Source: Acetobacter thailandicus
GTDB lineage: Bacteria > Pseudomonadota > Alphaproteobacteria > Acetobacterales > Acetobacteraceae
Reading direction: 5' to 3'
DNA length: 64,000 bases
Assembly: GCF_011516655.1 (NCBI RefSeq)
Contig: NZ_WOSV01000004.1
Coordinates: 149,864 to 213,863, forward strand
A model generated the notes under the pieces. It saw nothing but the letters and a program-made list of their open reading frames with translations. It searched no databases and was not told the DNA's origin. Within the stretch, counting starts at the first letter, position 1; each line of letters starts with the position of its first letter. A program made the position numbers and the translations under genes. Below, in pieces: positions 37,307 to 45,968 of this stretch.

Positions 37307-37406
37307 GATTACTTCGATTAAGACTTTGCCCAAGTTCCTTTTTAGGGTGGGAAACCGTCACAGATTCAGAAAAATTCTGTAACGTATATTAATGGTTTAA
37401 TAGCTA

Positions 37407-38381
37407 TTATGCTTCTTTCTTCCAGGCTCGACGAATACCATCCCCGGTAAGCGGATTCATGGTCCAGTCAGGGAACTGAGCGTGAAGTATAGTAGTGACT
37501 TTTTCTACAGCCTCATCTTCAGAAAGACCACTTTTCTTAGCTTTCCGGGTTTCTGCAATCAGTGCTGCCATAAAAGCTTCTTCATCTTTAATAAGCTTTT
37601 CACCCGGCCCTGGGGGACTGTGATCAGGAATAACCAGTTTGGGCTTAAGTGGCACAAGAGCCTGGAGTGTATGAAGCCATTCTTCTGGGCCGATACTACC
37701 ACCAAGAAATGTTGGTGTAGCAAGATTCTGCACGACGTCTCCCGTTACGAGAGCCTGATCTTCTGGAATGTATACTAGTGTGTCACCATAAGTATGTGCG
37801 GGGCCAGCCCAGAAAATACGGGCATGCACATCGCCCAGATCAAGTGTTTTTTCACCGTTAAAAAGTTCGGGCTTGCCGTAATCCGCGTTACTCAGTGCTT
37901 CTGCATTGTGAATACGAAATCTTTCGAGCATGCGCCCTTTGTCAGCATTCAGTTCATCCTGCTGAATACTCGGGCGCAGTAGCTTCGTGCCGGCAGGAAA
38001 GCCGCCAAAGCCTGCGGCATGCTCGGGGTGAAAATGTGTTGTTGTGAGGTAAACTGGCTTACCAGGAGCGAGGCGTTCTACTTCTTCTGAAATGACGTGT
38101 GCTGCGGCATTCCCCAGTCCGGTATCGACGACCAGCACAGCTTTTTTACCAATAATAATCGGAATATTAGGATAGCCCGGAATCATCCATATATGGGGAC
38201 TGAGCTGTACGGTTTTACTGGCATCAAGTAATGGTACAGTTGCCCCTGCCGGTACAGCAGGAATAGTTGGAGCCTGAAGTGCAGGTAAGGATGCCCCTGA
38301 AGCAATGCTGATATTTAAGGATAAAGATATTATACAACAGTAAAAAGAAACGTGTTTCCAGCGGGAATGTGCTTGCGTCAT
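37407..38381 (-). CDS. Exported MBL-fold metallo-hydrolase
   Basis: 324 aa. Signal peptide about residues 1-30. Metal site motif H116-x-H118-x-E120-H121 in 'THFHPEH', where the family usually has D at the fourth place, then 'GPAHTYGDTLVY', 'VTGDVVQN' and 'IPDHSPPG'. A binuclear zinc hydrolase of the glyoxalase-II/lactamase superfamily, probably periplasmic; the substrate cannot be told, and beta-lactamase activity should not be assumed. ATG 38381 has AGGG about 9 nt upstream. Solitary gene. Confidence 0.8.
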   Translation of the reverse strand: MTQAHSRWKHVSFYCCIISLSLNISIASGASLPALQAPTIPAVPAGATVPLLDASKTVQLSPHIWMIPGYPNIPIIIGKKAVLVVDTGLGNAAAHVISEEVERLAPGKPVYLTTTHFHPEHAAGFGGFPAGTKLLRPSIQQDELNADKGRMLERFRIHNAEALSNADYGKPELFNGEKTLDLGDVHARIFWAGPAHTYGDTLVYIPEDQALVTGDVVQNLATPTFLGGSIGPEEWLHTLQALVPLKPKLVIPDHSPPGPGEKLIKDEEAFMAALIAETRKAKKSGLSEDEAVEKVTTILHAQFPDWTMNPLTGDGIRRAWKKEA

Positions 38382-38901
38382 TAAAAGGGCCCTGTTGCGA
38401 TTAATATGCCGTCAATGAATAGACCATTGCTGTTTCAAAATTCATAGCCAGAATACGCCGGTCATCTATTCGTGATAGGCCACACGCCAGAAGATGAATA
38501 AATCTTACATCAAGAGTGAAAAACTTTTATCGATTTTGTAAAATGTAAAACTCGCGCTGTAAAAGTAGCATTAAAAATGGAAGAAAACTGCCGTTTTTTA
38601 AAACACAGCTATGTCTGCCTCGAAAACATGTTTGCAACCCATATTGCAGCACATTTTATCTTCTATCTTAAAGAATGAGCCTGGTTAGAGATATATTCTG
38701 TTGAGGTCAGAAGTATCGGAAATTTCTTGACACGTGAAAGGAAAAGCGCACTAACTGAAGCGGATTAGGCCAAGCTTCATAGCCAGGCCTCGTAGGCGTT
38801 AACGTGAAACAACGCACAGCAACTGACAGCGGAATGCTGGCAGCCTGTGCGTCTGTGTATCCACAGTCACCGGTCTGTCGGCATGACAAGGATACATAGG
38901 C
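38382..38901. other. 520-nt intergenic region without a clear gene
   Basis: Between the divergent metallo-hydrolase and the siderophore-interacting gene. It contains a possible -35 TTGACA at 38727-38732 and an AT-rich half near 38500-38700. Base composition shifts to higher GC from about 38740. No open frame with a ribosome site was found on either strand. Confidence 0.5.
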
Positions 38902-39687
38902 ATGAAACTCTTCCAATCTTTTCGTAATCGCGGTGACGGCCCCGAAGTTCAGCGGGTAAGGCATGAACTCAACAGGCGCAGTCTTGAGGTTCGCGTCGTC
39001 GAACGTCTGTCCCCGCACATGATCCGTATTACGCTGGGCGGAGCAGAACTAGCTGGATTCAGCAGTCCCTCTCCCGATGATCATATCAAGATTTTCATCC
39101 CCGGTCTGGATGGTGTTCCGACCCGTCGCGATTACACGCCGCGCCGTTATGATCCGCAAAATGGCACTTTGATTCTGGATTTCGTTAACCACCATGGTGG
39201 GCCAGCAGCGGCCTGGGCACGGGCCGCCAGGCCTGGTGATCGGCTTGAAATTGGTGGGCCACGTGGTTCCCAGATGATCTCCGGCGTAATCGACCACTGG
39301 CTTCTGGTCGGCGATGAAACAGCGCTGCCTGCAATTGGTCGACGTGTCGAGGAGCTTCATGCCGGGGCTTCCGTCACTACTGTCATTGCTGTGCCTGGAG
39401 CTGAAGACGAACAGGTATTCGTCACGGATGCGAGGCATGTAGGACACTGGGTTCATCGATCCATGGATATGGCAGATGACGCTGCTGCCATTCTTGATGC
39501 CTTAAAAAATATTCAAATCCCGGAGCGGACTTTCGTCTGGGTCGGAGCCGAAGCTCAAGTGGCAAAGGCTATCCGTCAGTATCTGCTGGAAGAATGTAAA
39601 ATTCCGGCAAAGTGGATCAAGGCTTCTGGTTACTGGGTGAAGGGTATGGCTGATGCCTCAGTCAAAGATGTCGGAGACACACGCTGA
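38902..39687 (+). CDS. Siderophore-interacting protein (NADPH-dependent ferric reductase)
   Basis: 261 aa. FAD-binding barrel of the ViuB/SIP type ('RDYTPRRYDPQNGTLILDF', 'PAAAWARAARPGDRLEIGGPRGS') and the C-terminal SIP domain ('WLLVGDETALPAIGRRVEEL', 'FVWVGAEAQVAKAIRQYLLEE'). It reduces ferric siderophore in the cytosol to free iron. Base composition looks more GC-rich than its neighbours, with codon choice such as CGC/CTG, a hint of transfer but not computed. No iron transport genes adjoin it. Confidence 0.92.
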   Translation: MKLFQSFRNRGDGPEVQRVRHELNRRSLEVRVVERLSPHMIRITLGGAELAGFSSPSPDDHIKIFIPGLDGVPTRRDYTPRRYDPQNGTLILDFVNHHGGPAAAWARAARPGDRLEIGGPRGSQMISGVIDHWLLVGDETALPAIGRRVEELHAGASVTTVIAVPGAEDEQVFVTDARHVGHWVHRSMDMADDAAAILDALKNIQIPERTFVWVGAEAQVAKAIRQYLLEECKIPAKWIKASGYWVKGMADASVKDVGDTR

Positions 39688-39743
39688 GGAGGCGCAGATG
39701 ATAGGTTGTTCATACTTTCCCGCTCCTGACGATGGCATAGAGC

Positions 39744-39783
39744 CGGCTGATTTCTGCTGCTATCCAGGAGCAAAAATCAGCCG
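39744..39783. terminator. Hairpin between convergent SIP and TIM-barrel genes
   Basis: CGGCTGATTT (39744-39753) is perfectly complementary to AAATCAGCCG (39774-39783), loop 20 nt. It sits in the 111-nt gap where the plus-strand reductase gene and the long minus-strand operon meet, so it may stop both. The A and T at the inner end of the stem are the only oligo-T. Confidence 0.45.
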
Positions 39784-39798
39784 TTCCCGGTTAATGAT

Positions 39799-40629
39799 TT
39801 ATCGGGTCATTGCTTTAAAAGTTTGTGTTTGTTCAATCAGCGCTGTTTCAGCAGGTAGTCGCTCCATGCTCGAAGCGCCATAGAAACCATGGCAGTCAGG
39901 GCATGCGTTCAGTACTTTCTGCGCGTCAGCCGGCATGGCAATTGGTCCGCCATGGCACAACAGAATAACATCGTCGCGTACACTTTTGGCAGCCTCAGAA
40001 ATTTCATTAATGAGCCTGATAGAATCTTCCAGAGTAAAGGCGGTTTCAGCGCCAATACTGCCGCCTGTGGTCAGCCCTATATGAGCCACCAGAATATCAG
40101 CACCTGCGCGGGCCATGTCTTTGGCTTGCTCGGTGTCAAAGACATAAGGCGTTGTAAGCATGTCTTTTTTATGCGCCCGGGCAACCACATCGACTTCCAG
40201 GCTGTAGCTCATGCCGGTTTCTTCAAGGTTTTTGCGGAAATTACCGTCAATCAGACCAACTGTCGGGAAGTTCTGAATCCCTGAAAAGCCTGCACGTGAC
40301 AGATCATCAAGAAAAACATCAAAATTGATGAAAGGATCAGTACCGTTAACACCTGCCAGCACGGGGGTATCGGGTACTACAGGCAGAACTTCGCGTGCCA
40401 TTTCCATAACAATCTGGTTCGCGTTGCCATAGGCCAGAAGCCCGGCAAGAGAGCCGCGTCCTGCCATGCGGTAGCGGCCAGAGTTATAAATAACAATAAG
40501 GTCAATACCACCGGCTGCCTCACATTTTGCTGAAAGACCTGTGCCGGCACCACCACCAATAATAGGCTTACGGGCGTCGATGAGTTTACGCAGGCGGCCG
40601 AGGATAAGATTACGTTCAATTTTTGGCAT
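39799..40629 (-). CDS. Phosphoenolpyruvate hydrolase-like TIM-barrel protein (PF09370 type)
   Basis: 276 aa from ATG 40629. Sequence marks of the 'PEP hydrolase-like / TIM-barrel signal transduction' family: '[44 protein letters not shown]', given here only for its GGGAGTG and YNSGRYRM cores, '[11 protein letters not shown]' and '[11 protein letters not shown]'. GGGAG is about 10 nt upstream of this ATG; ATG 40638 and a longer frame to 40695 are alternatives. The start overlaps the upstream UPF0261 gene end by 14 nt. In plant and some fungal Tm-1 proteins this domain is fused C-terminal to UPF0261. Reaction in bacteria unknown. Confidence 0.82.
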   Translation of the reverse strand: MPKIERNLILGRLRKLIDARKPIIGGGAGTGLSAKCEAAGGIDLIVIYNSGRYRMAGRGSLAGLLAYGNANQIVMEMAREVLPVVPDTPVLAGVNGTDPFINFDVFLDDLSRAGFSGIQNFPTVGLIDGNFRKNLEETGMSYSLEVDVVARAHKKDMLTTPYVFDTEQAKDMARAGADILVAHIGLTTGGSIGAETAFTLEDSIRLINEISEAAKSVRDDVILLCHGGPIAMPADAQKVLNACPDCHGFYGASSMERLPAETALIEQTQTFKAMTR

Positions 40630-41836
40630 AATGTTCATGCTCCCTGAAAAGCTGAGTGAGTTCATCCGCCATTGCCTTAGCAAAAGCCGGATCATTAATT
40701 GTCAGTGGCAGACTGATAAAACGCCGCTGTTTTGTTTGTCTGAGGGTGTCAAGCAGCGCATCGCGAAAAGCGCTGTCAGCTGCCGGGTCGTGAAAAGGCT
40801 GGCCGGGGCAGTCAAGCTGAGAAAAACCGCCTTCCGGGTAGTAAAAACGCACAGGACCATCGCAACGGTTAAGACGTTCTCCGATTATGTGTCCTATTTG
40901 CCGGCATTCTGCCGGTGTGGTGCGCATCAGGGTGATAAACGGGTTATGCTGAAGCAGAACCCGGTCACGATACTGCTCAGGTACAGTTTCTATGGCCCCG
41001 AAATTGACCATGTCGAGACCACCGCAACTGCCAACATACGGGACACCCGTCTGAGCAATACTTTCAAGACGTTCGGCTGTGCAGGGGAAAATCCCACCGG
41101 CGACGAAGTCACAGAACTCTGTTGTCGTGACATCAAGCACGCCACGCAGCATACCTTGTGCCACAAGGCGTTCCATTGATCTTCCACCTGAGCCGGTAGC
41201 GTGAAAAACCAGACACTCAAAGCTGCTCCCGAGTGTACGTACTGCTTTGGCAACGCAGCTGGTGGTTACACCAAACATGGTAATACCAATCGCCGGTCTG
41301 GTATCGGCAGGCGGGGTATAGTGGTGGTGTATCATCCCGCTCATGGCATTGGCGGCATTCGCCAGAACAGTGCGTGAAATACGGTTTAAACCCTGCAGGT
41401 CAACCACAGGATAAATCATAGCAATATCTGATTCACCTACATATGGCTCAATATTACCTGAAGCGACGGTTGAGATCAGAATTTTGGGTAATCCGACGGG
41501 AAGGCTCTGCATAGCAGGCGCAACAATGGCTGTACCGCCTGAACCTCCAATCCCGATAACGCCGCCCAGAGTGTCACAGCCGGGCAGAAAGTGTCTCAGT
41601 GCTTCAGACATGGCGGTTATTGCCCGGCCACGTTCACCGCAAAAAACAGCCTCAGCGCCCTGAGGGTGATGACTGGCAACAGTGCGTGCGCTGATATCTG
41701 CCTGGTATGAGACTTCGCCCGTGCTGACATCCACAACTCTGGTGCTCACACCGCGTTCTGTCAGAACAGCGCGGAGATAATCGAGTTCTTCAGACTTTGT
41801 GTCGGCTGTGCCAAGAAGGTAGACGCAGAGTGTCAT
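40616..41836 (-). CDS. Tm-1-like ATP-binding (UPF0261) protein
   Basis: 406 aa. N-terminal '[20 protein letters not shown]' and '[36 protein letters not shown]' region, C-terminal part '[12 protein letters not shown]' and '[14 protein letters not shown]', which are the two lobes of the UPF0261 family. The tomato virus-resistance protein Tm-1 uses the same N-terminal domain to block tobamovirus replication; the bacterial role is metabolic and undefined. It overlaps the next gene by 14 nt and follows the ABM gene by 17 nt. Confidence 0.9.
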   Translation of the reverse strand: MTLCVYLLGTADTKSEELDYLRAVLTERGVSTRVVDVSTGEVSYQADISARTVASHHPQGAEAVFCGERGRAITAMSEALRHFLPGCDTLGGVIGIGGSGGTAIVAPAMQSLPVGLPKILISTVASGNIEPYVGESDIAMIYPVVDLQGLNRISRTVLANAANAMSGMIHHHYTPPADTRPAIGITMFGVTTSCVAKAVRTLGSSFECLVFHATGSGGRSMERLVAQGMLRGVLDVTTTEFCDFVAGGIFPCTAERLESIAQTGVPYVGSCGGLDMVNFGAIETVPEQYRDRVLLQHNPFITLMRTTPAECRQIGHIIGERLNRCDGPVRFYYPEGGFSQLDCPGQPFHDPAADSAFRDALLDTLRQTKQRRFISLPLTINDPAFAKAMADELTQLFREHEHYAKN

Positions 41837-41853
41837 TATGCTGTGCCTCGTTT

Positions 41854-42168
41854 TCAGGCAGGAGCCGTGATGTCTTCAAGGAAAGTCACAGTTAATGGAC
41901 CTTCCGAGCCACGTTCCAGCATAGCTTTCAGTGCTAAAAAATGAGGCTGTTTTTCATGTTCCTGAATTGCCTCCATGCTTTGCCAGTGTTCGATAAAGAC
42001 AAAATGCAGCGGGTTATTGATATCCCGGCGACAGGTGTAGGAAAAATTTGTTGCCTCCTGGCGGGAGGCCCGTACACAAGCCGCGACAACGGGTAAAGCA
42101 ACGTCGAGATAGTCTTTCTTAAGGTGAAATGAGGCGACAATTGTCACCCCCTGAGAGGTCTGGCGCAT
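41854..42168 (-). CDS. Antibiotic biosynthesis monooxygenase-fold (ABM) small protein
   Basis: 104 aa from ATG 42168, which has GGAG 7 nt upstream; the longer GTG start at 42183 lacks this. Dimeric ferredoxin-like fold: 'VTIVASFHLKKDYLDVALPVV', 'EATNFSYTCRRDINNPLHFVFIEHWQS' and 'EHEKQPHFLAL'. Members oxidise quinols or aldehydes without cofactor, or degrade heme. It lies between the MocR regulator gene and UPF0261. Alone it does not reveal a pathway. Confidence 0.85.
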   Translation of the reverse strand: MRQTSQGVTIVASFHLKKDYLDVALPVVAACVRASRQEATNFSYTCRRDINNPLHFVFIEHWQSMEAIQEHEKQPHFLALKAMLERGSEGPLTVTFLEDITAPA

Positions 42169-42219
42169 TGGCTTTCTCCGCACGTTGGCATGAGAGGAGC
42201 CTAACTGAAAGAGACACTT

Positions 42220-43596
42220 TTAGTATATTGGAATAGTGTCACGTGACACTATTTCTTCAGCATGCATACAGGCCGAGCGTATACGTCTGAGTGCCTCAGG
42301 TAGTGCACGAAAGCTGATATTCCCCAGTGCCAGGCGTATACCGGTCGCTGCCGGTGCTGAAGTCGCCTGAAATGCTGTGGCCGGGGGAAGAGAAATGCCC
42401 AGAGCATGTGCCTGCTGAATGACATGAGGGGCCAGCGTGGCAGAGACTGGCATCCAGACATGAAAGGCATGGTGACGTGGGGTAACAGCCTGTGGCAGTT
42501 CAGTCAGAACGAGTTTCTGGCGACGTATGGCTTCGTGCAGTAAAGAGTGTCTTACACTTTCTGCCGTGCCGTTTTCCATCCACTGGGCCATCATTGCGTA
42601 AGAAAGTGGGGCAATCATCAGTGATGAGGCCAGCAATACAGGGTGACAGGCTTCAAGGTAATCTGCTGGAGGAATAAGAGCGCCTATCCGCAGACCCGGA
42701 CTGAGAATTTTTGACAGGCTGCTGACATGAAATGTCCGCTCGGGCGCAAGTTCCATCAGTGAAGGGCGGGATGGGTCACGTTCTGAGAGATAAACACCAT
42801 CTTCTATAATCAAAGCATCAAATTTTTTACAAAGTGCAACAATATCCCGGCGGCGTTGCAGCTCCATAGTTGCCGTTGTGGGGTTGTGCATGGTGGGGGT
42901 CAGGTAAATAACAGCGCGCTGATGTTTGTTACGCTGTAAAATATCTTCGAGAGCGGAGGGCAGAAGACCCTCTTCATCCATCCTTGCCGCATGAACAGGA
43001 AGCTGGTTTTGATGAATAGCCCCCAGCATGCCAGGATATGTTTGCTCTTCCACCACAGCATAATGTACATGTCTGCGTATGACGGTGATGGCAACATTTA
43101 ATGCCTGTTGTGCACCCGATGTGAGCAGCAGTTGCTCGGCACGTGTGTCAATGCCAAGCCCTTCAAGCCAGTGTGCCATAATCCGGCGGTGTTCGAGATG
43201 CCCCGCCACCGGAGGGTAGATATTGAACAAATCAGGGTCGACCTGTTTTGCAAGCCGGGTGAGCGTTCCAGCGAGTGCTTTGTTGCTGAACATAGGCGGC
43301 GGCATATTGGTTGCCAGATCAAACCGGGTAGTAGCATTTTCGTGCCCAACGGCAACAAAAGTGCCACGGCCGTGCACACTACGCACCAGTCCCCGCCGTT
43401 CAAGTATAGCGTAGGCTCTGGTGACGGAGCCTATGCCAATGCTAAGGCGCCATGCAAGGTCGCGATGTGCAGGAAGGCGTTCATTGACCTGAAGCTGCCC
43501 TGAGAGGATGTCATTACTCAGGGCTTCTGCCAGTCGTTCTGCGGGAGAGGTTGTGCCATCAGCCAGATGAGGGGCCCAGGAAGACTGGCGGCGCAT
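42220..43596 (-). CDS. MocR/GntR-aminotransferase transcriptional regulator
   Basis: 458 aa. N-terminal GntR winged helix (about residues 18-82, 'ALSNDILSGQLQVNERLPAHRDLAWRLSIGIGSVTRAYAIL') joined to a class I aminotransferase-like domain (about 110-445) with 'SSLSKILSPGLRIGAL', where K is the expected PLP lysine. Such proteins sense PLP or amino-group ligands and activate neighbouring metabolic genes. It begins 2 nt after the binding-protein stop, hence is cotranscribed with it. The putative target could be this same array or the ABM/UPF0261 genes downstream. Confidence 0.93.
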   Translation of the reverse strand: MRRQSSWAPHLADGTTSPAERLAEALSNDILSGQLQVNERLPAHRDLAWRLSIGIGSVTRAYAILERRGLVRSVHGRGTFVAVGHENATTRFDLATNMPPPMFSNKALAGTLTRLAKQVDPDLFNIYPPVAGHLEHRRIMAHWLEGLGIDTRAEQLLLTSGAQQALNVAITVIRRHVHYAVVEEQTYPGMLGAIHQNQLPVHAARMDEEGLLPSALEDILQRNKHQRAVIYLTPTMHNPTTATMELQRRRDIVALCKKFDALIIEDGVYLSERDPSRPSLMELAPERTFHVSSLSKILSPGLRIGALIPPADYLEACHPVLLASSLMIAPLSYAMMAQWMENGTAESVRHSLLHEAIRRQKLVLTELPQAVTPRHHAFHVWMPVSATLAPHVIQQAHALGISLPPATAFQATSAPAATGIRLALGNISFRALPEALRRIRSACMHAEEIVSRDTIPIY

Positions 43597-43598
43597 CG

Positions 43599-44642
43599 TT
43601 ATAATGCTGCGGGAGGCTGAGCGTTGAGGATACGGTTAATGTCGTCTTCCGTCAGGGTGTATCTGAAAAAATCCTGATAAAAATCACGGGTATCTTTGCG
43701 TATATCCACATCGTTAAACAGTGCAGGGTGAATAAGTTTCGCTGCCCATTTTAACTGAAGCAGTGCTTCACAGCCGTAGCGGTCCCACGGAAAAACCCCT
43801 TCCGGGTTGATGGCCCAGCGGTTATTGCGAAAAGCCTCAAGGGTTCTGAGGGGAGAGGCAGCATCAGGAGCCCCTGCTGCCGGATCAAAGATGATAATAT
43901 CGGGCTGCCAGGCGACAATCTGTTCGAAGCTCACTGGCCGGTGGTTGCCTGACACCGTGGCTGCATTTTTCCCGCCGGCAGCTTCAATCCAGCTATTGAT
44001 GAGGGTGTCTGTGCCATCTATCTGCAGCGGGGCGAGGCGGGCAATATGCAGCACCCGGGGTTTATCTTTTTCAGCCAGTGCGTCTGTATGTTTTTTGAGA
44101 AAAAGAAGAGTATCTTCCATCTTCTGACGGTAATGCTGTGCTGTTTCGCGTGCCTGGACAGTGTTCAGAGCCTGCGCGGTCATGTCGAGTGACTTCAGCA
44201 TAGCCGGTAATGTGACGTACCGTGCATCCAGGGTTGTGAGGGAAAAGCGGCGTAAGTTTTCAGCCTGGGCCTGACCGGAAACGAAAACAAGGTCTGTCTT
44301 TTGTGTCAGTAATTCTTCCGGGCTGACAGCCCCAGGTCTCACTCCTGTGCGGGCATGTCGTAAAGCAGGGGCTATTTTAAACAGCCATGGGTGTTCAGCC
44401 GGGCTTTCGGCTGAGGTTGTGATGTTTTGTGCCGCCCCCAGCATGACCAGAATTTCGTTATGAGCGAACCATAAATCAGCAATAGAGGCAGGGTGAGGTG
44501 GCACAGAAACAACTGTGCCGTCCATATCAGTTATCTGCCGGTTTTGCTCAGAAGCCGTTGCTGCTGTCGAAAAGCAAAACGCAGAACAAATGAGGCCGAG
44601 TGCTGGTAACTGACGTTTCAGGAGGGTCTTATTTACTGGCAT
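43599..44642 (-). CDS. ABC transporter substrate-binding protein, iron/heme/corrinoid type, orphan
   Basis: 347 aa. Signal peptide about residues 1-30 ('CFSTAATA|SE'). TroA/FecB-like fold: 'QNRQITDMDGTVVSVPPHPASIADL', 'LLTQKTDLVFVSGQAQAENL', 'VSFEQIVAWQPDIIIFDPAAG', and a C-terminal lobe 'PALFNDVDIRKDTRDFYQDFF'. No permease or ATPase is adjacent, so it must use a partner elsewhere or the BtuCD-like system at 19-21 kb. The GAGG site is directly against the ATG (1 nt), which suggests translation depends on coupling with the RpiA-GntK gene 24 nt upstream. Confidence 0.83.
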   Translation of the reverse strand: MPVNKTLLKRQLPALGLICSAFCFSTAATASEQNRQITDMDGTVVSVPPHPASIADLWFAHNEILVMLGAAQNITTSAESPAEHPWLFKIAPALRHARTGVRPGAVSPEELLTQKTDLVFVSGQAQAENLRRFSLTTLDARYVTLPAMLKSLDMTAQALNTVQARETAQHYRQKMEDTLLFLKKHTDALAEKDKPRVLHIARLAPLQIDGTDTLINSWIEAAGGKNAATVSGNHRPVSFEQIVAWQPDIIIFDPAAGAPDAASPLRTLEAFRNNRWAINPEGVFPWDRYGCEALLQLKWAAKLIHPALFNDVDIRKDTRDFYQDFFRYTLTEDDINRILNAQPPAAL

Positions 44643-44666
44643 GCCTCACTCTGTTTTAGTCTGATA

Positions 44667-45944
44667 TCAGAGAGTTCTGAGTTTATGAATAACGGTGGCA
44701 ATAATCTGACTGGGAGATGCAGCGGCATCTATTGCAATAGACAGCTCATCCTGCTGTGGCGGTTCAAGGGTCTGAAGCTGGCTGGGGAGAAGTGTTGCCG
44801 GCATATAGTGGCCTTTACGCTTTTCCATGCGCTGGCTCAGAGCGTCCTGGGTGCTGTAAAGATAGACAAAAACAGGGTTCAGGCCTGATGCCCGCAGCTG
44901 GTCCCGATAGATACGTTTGAGGGCAGAGCAGGTGAGAATTGCTCCGCTATGCCGGGTGGCACAGTTTTCCATCCACTCACGGCAGCGTTCCAGCCATGGC
45001 CAGCGGTCTTCATCGGTCAGAGGGGTCCCTGCAGCCATTTTTTCAACATTATGGCTGGGGTGAAGGTGGTCACCCTCCTGATACGGCCAGCCCAGCTCAT
45101 TTTGCAGGCCAAGAGCAATTGTTGTTTTGCCACTGCCCGATACACCCATAATGACCAGGAGTTGTTTTGGTACGCTCAGAGCAGACTCTTTTCCTGTTGC
45201 CGGGGGCAGAGAGCAGGCAAGGTGCTGTGGTACTGAGGTGCCAGGTGTGGCAACCGAAAGACCTTCAGGGCCGGCGATAATGGCGCGCTCTGCCATATGC
45301 AGAAACAAACCATGTTCGATAACGCCAACAATGGCATAGATATTGCGGCTCAGCGCATCCGGGTCGCTAATCGGGCCGAATACGCAATCGGCTATCAGAT
45401 TTTTTTCATCGGTGACGTAAAAGGAGCCATCGCGGTTTTTGCGCACGGAAACCTGCGCGCCCAGACGTGCGAGGTGAGAGATCGTCAGTTCCCAGCCAAA
45501 AGGCACAATCTCAACGGGCAGAGGGCAGCTCTCGCCCAGATGGTCCATATACTTACTGGTGTCTGCAACGATCACCAGCTGTTTTGCGGCCGAGGCGACA
45601 ATTTTTTCGCGCAACAGGGCTCCACCGCGCCCTTTAACCAGGTTGAGGGTGGATGTTTCAATCTCATCTGCACCATCAATAGCAATATCCAGCACTGTGT
45701 GCTGACCAAAGGTCGTCAGAGGAATGCCTTCAGAGAGAGCCTGCTGCTCTGTAACGTCAGAGGTCGGAATAGCACTGATGTGCAAATTCTCATCCCTGAT
45801 TCGCCGGCCGAGTGCAGCGACAACAAAAGCTGCCGTTGAGCCTGTGCCAAGGCCCACGACCATGCCATCTCTGACCAGTGTTACAGCGTGTTCCGCCGCC
45901 TGTTTTTTAAAGACGGATGCGGGGTCAGGAGCAGAAGTGGTCAT
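44667..45944 (-). CDS. rpiA-gntK: Fused ribose-5-phosphate isomerase A / gluconokinase
   Basis: 425 aa with two full enzymes. Residues 1-235: RpiA, with 'GLGTGSTAAFVVAALG', 'IDGADEI' (catalytic Asp region) and 'KGRGGALLREKI'. A proline/serine-rich linker about 236-258. Residues 260-425: GntK, with P-loop 'MGVSGSGKTT', 'YQEGDHLHPSHNVEKMAAG' and 'DEDRWPWL', and the 'CSALKRIYRDQLR' segment. RpiA interconverts ribulose- and ribose-5-phosphate; GntK phosphorylates gluconate to 6-phosphogluconate. The fusion links the gluconate entry point with pentose phosphate flow, fitting a gluconate-forming bacterium. Pgl gene 24 nt upstream. Confidence 0.93.
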   Translation of the reverse strand: MTTSAPDPASVFKKQAAEHAVTLVRDGMVVGLGTGSTAAFVVAALGRRIRDENLHISAIPTSDVTEQQALSEGIPLTTFGQHTVLDIAIDGADEIETSTLNLVKGRGGALLREKIVASAAKQLVIVADTSKYMDHLGESCPLPVEIVPFGWELTISHLARLGAQVSVRKNRDGSFYVTDEKNLIADCVFGPISDPDALSRNIYAIVGVIEHGLFLHMAERAIIAGPEGLSVATPGTSVPQHLACSLPPATGKESALSVPKQLLVIMGVSGSGKTTIALGLQNELGWPYQEGDHLHPSHNVEKMAAGTPLTDEDRWPWLERCREWMENCATRHSGAILTCSALKRIYRDQLRASGLNPVFVYLYSTQDALSQRMEKRKGHYMPATLLPSQLQTLEPPQQDELSIAIDAAASPSQIIATVIHKLRTL

Positions 45945-45968
45945 GGTCGTTCTCTTTGTCTGTTCTTA

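Noticed and set aside
37161..37361. 66-codon minus-strand frame near the orphan terminator
   Set aside because: It reads straight through the terminator hairpin and poly-T as 'KKSRAKIARQ', with no supporting start signal.
38707..39018. 103-codon minus-strand frame overlapping the SIP gene start
   Set aside because: Runs antisense into the reductase and has no ribosome site; the gap before it is better read as a promoter region.
45297..45839. 180-codon plus-strand frame antisense to rpiA-gntK
   Set aside because: The minus-strand enzyme is clear over the same bases, and no ribosome site or family marks are present.
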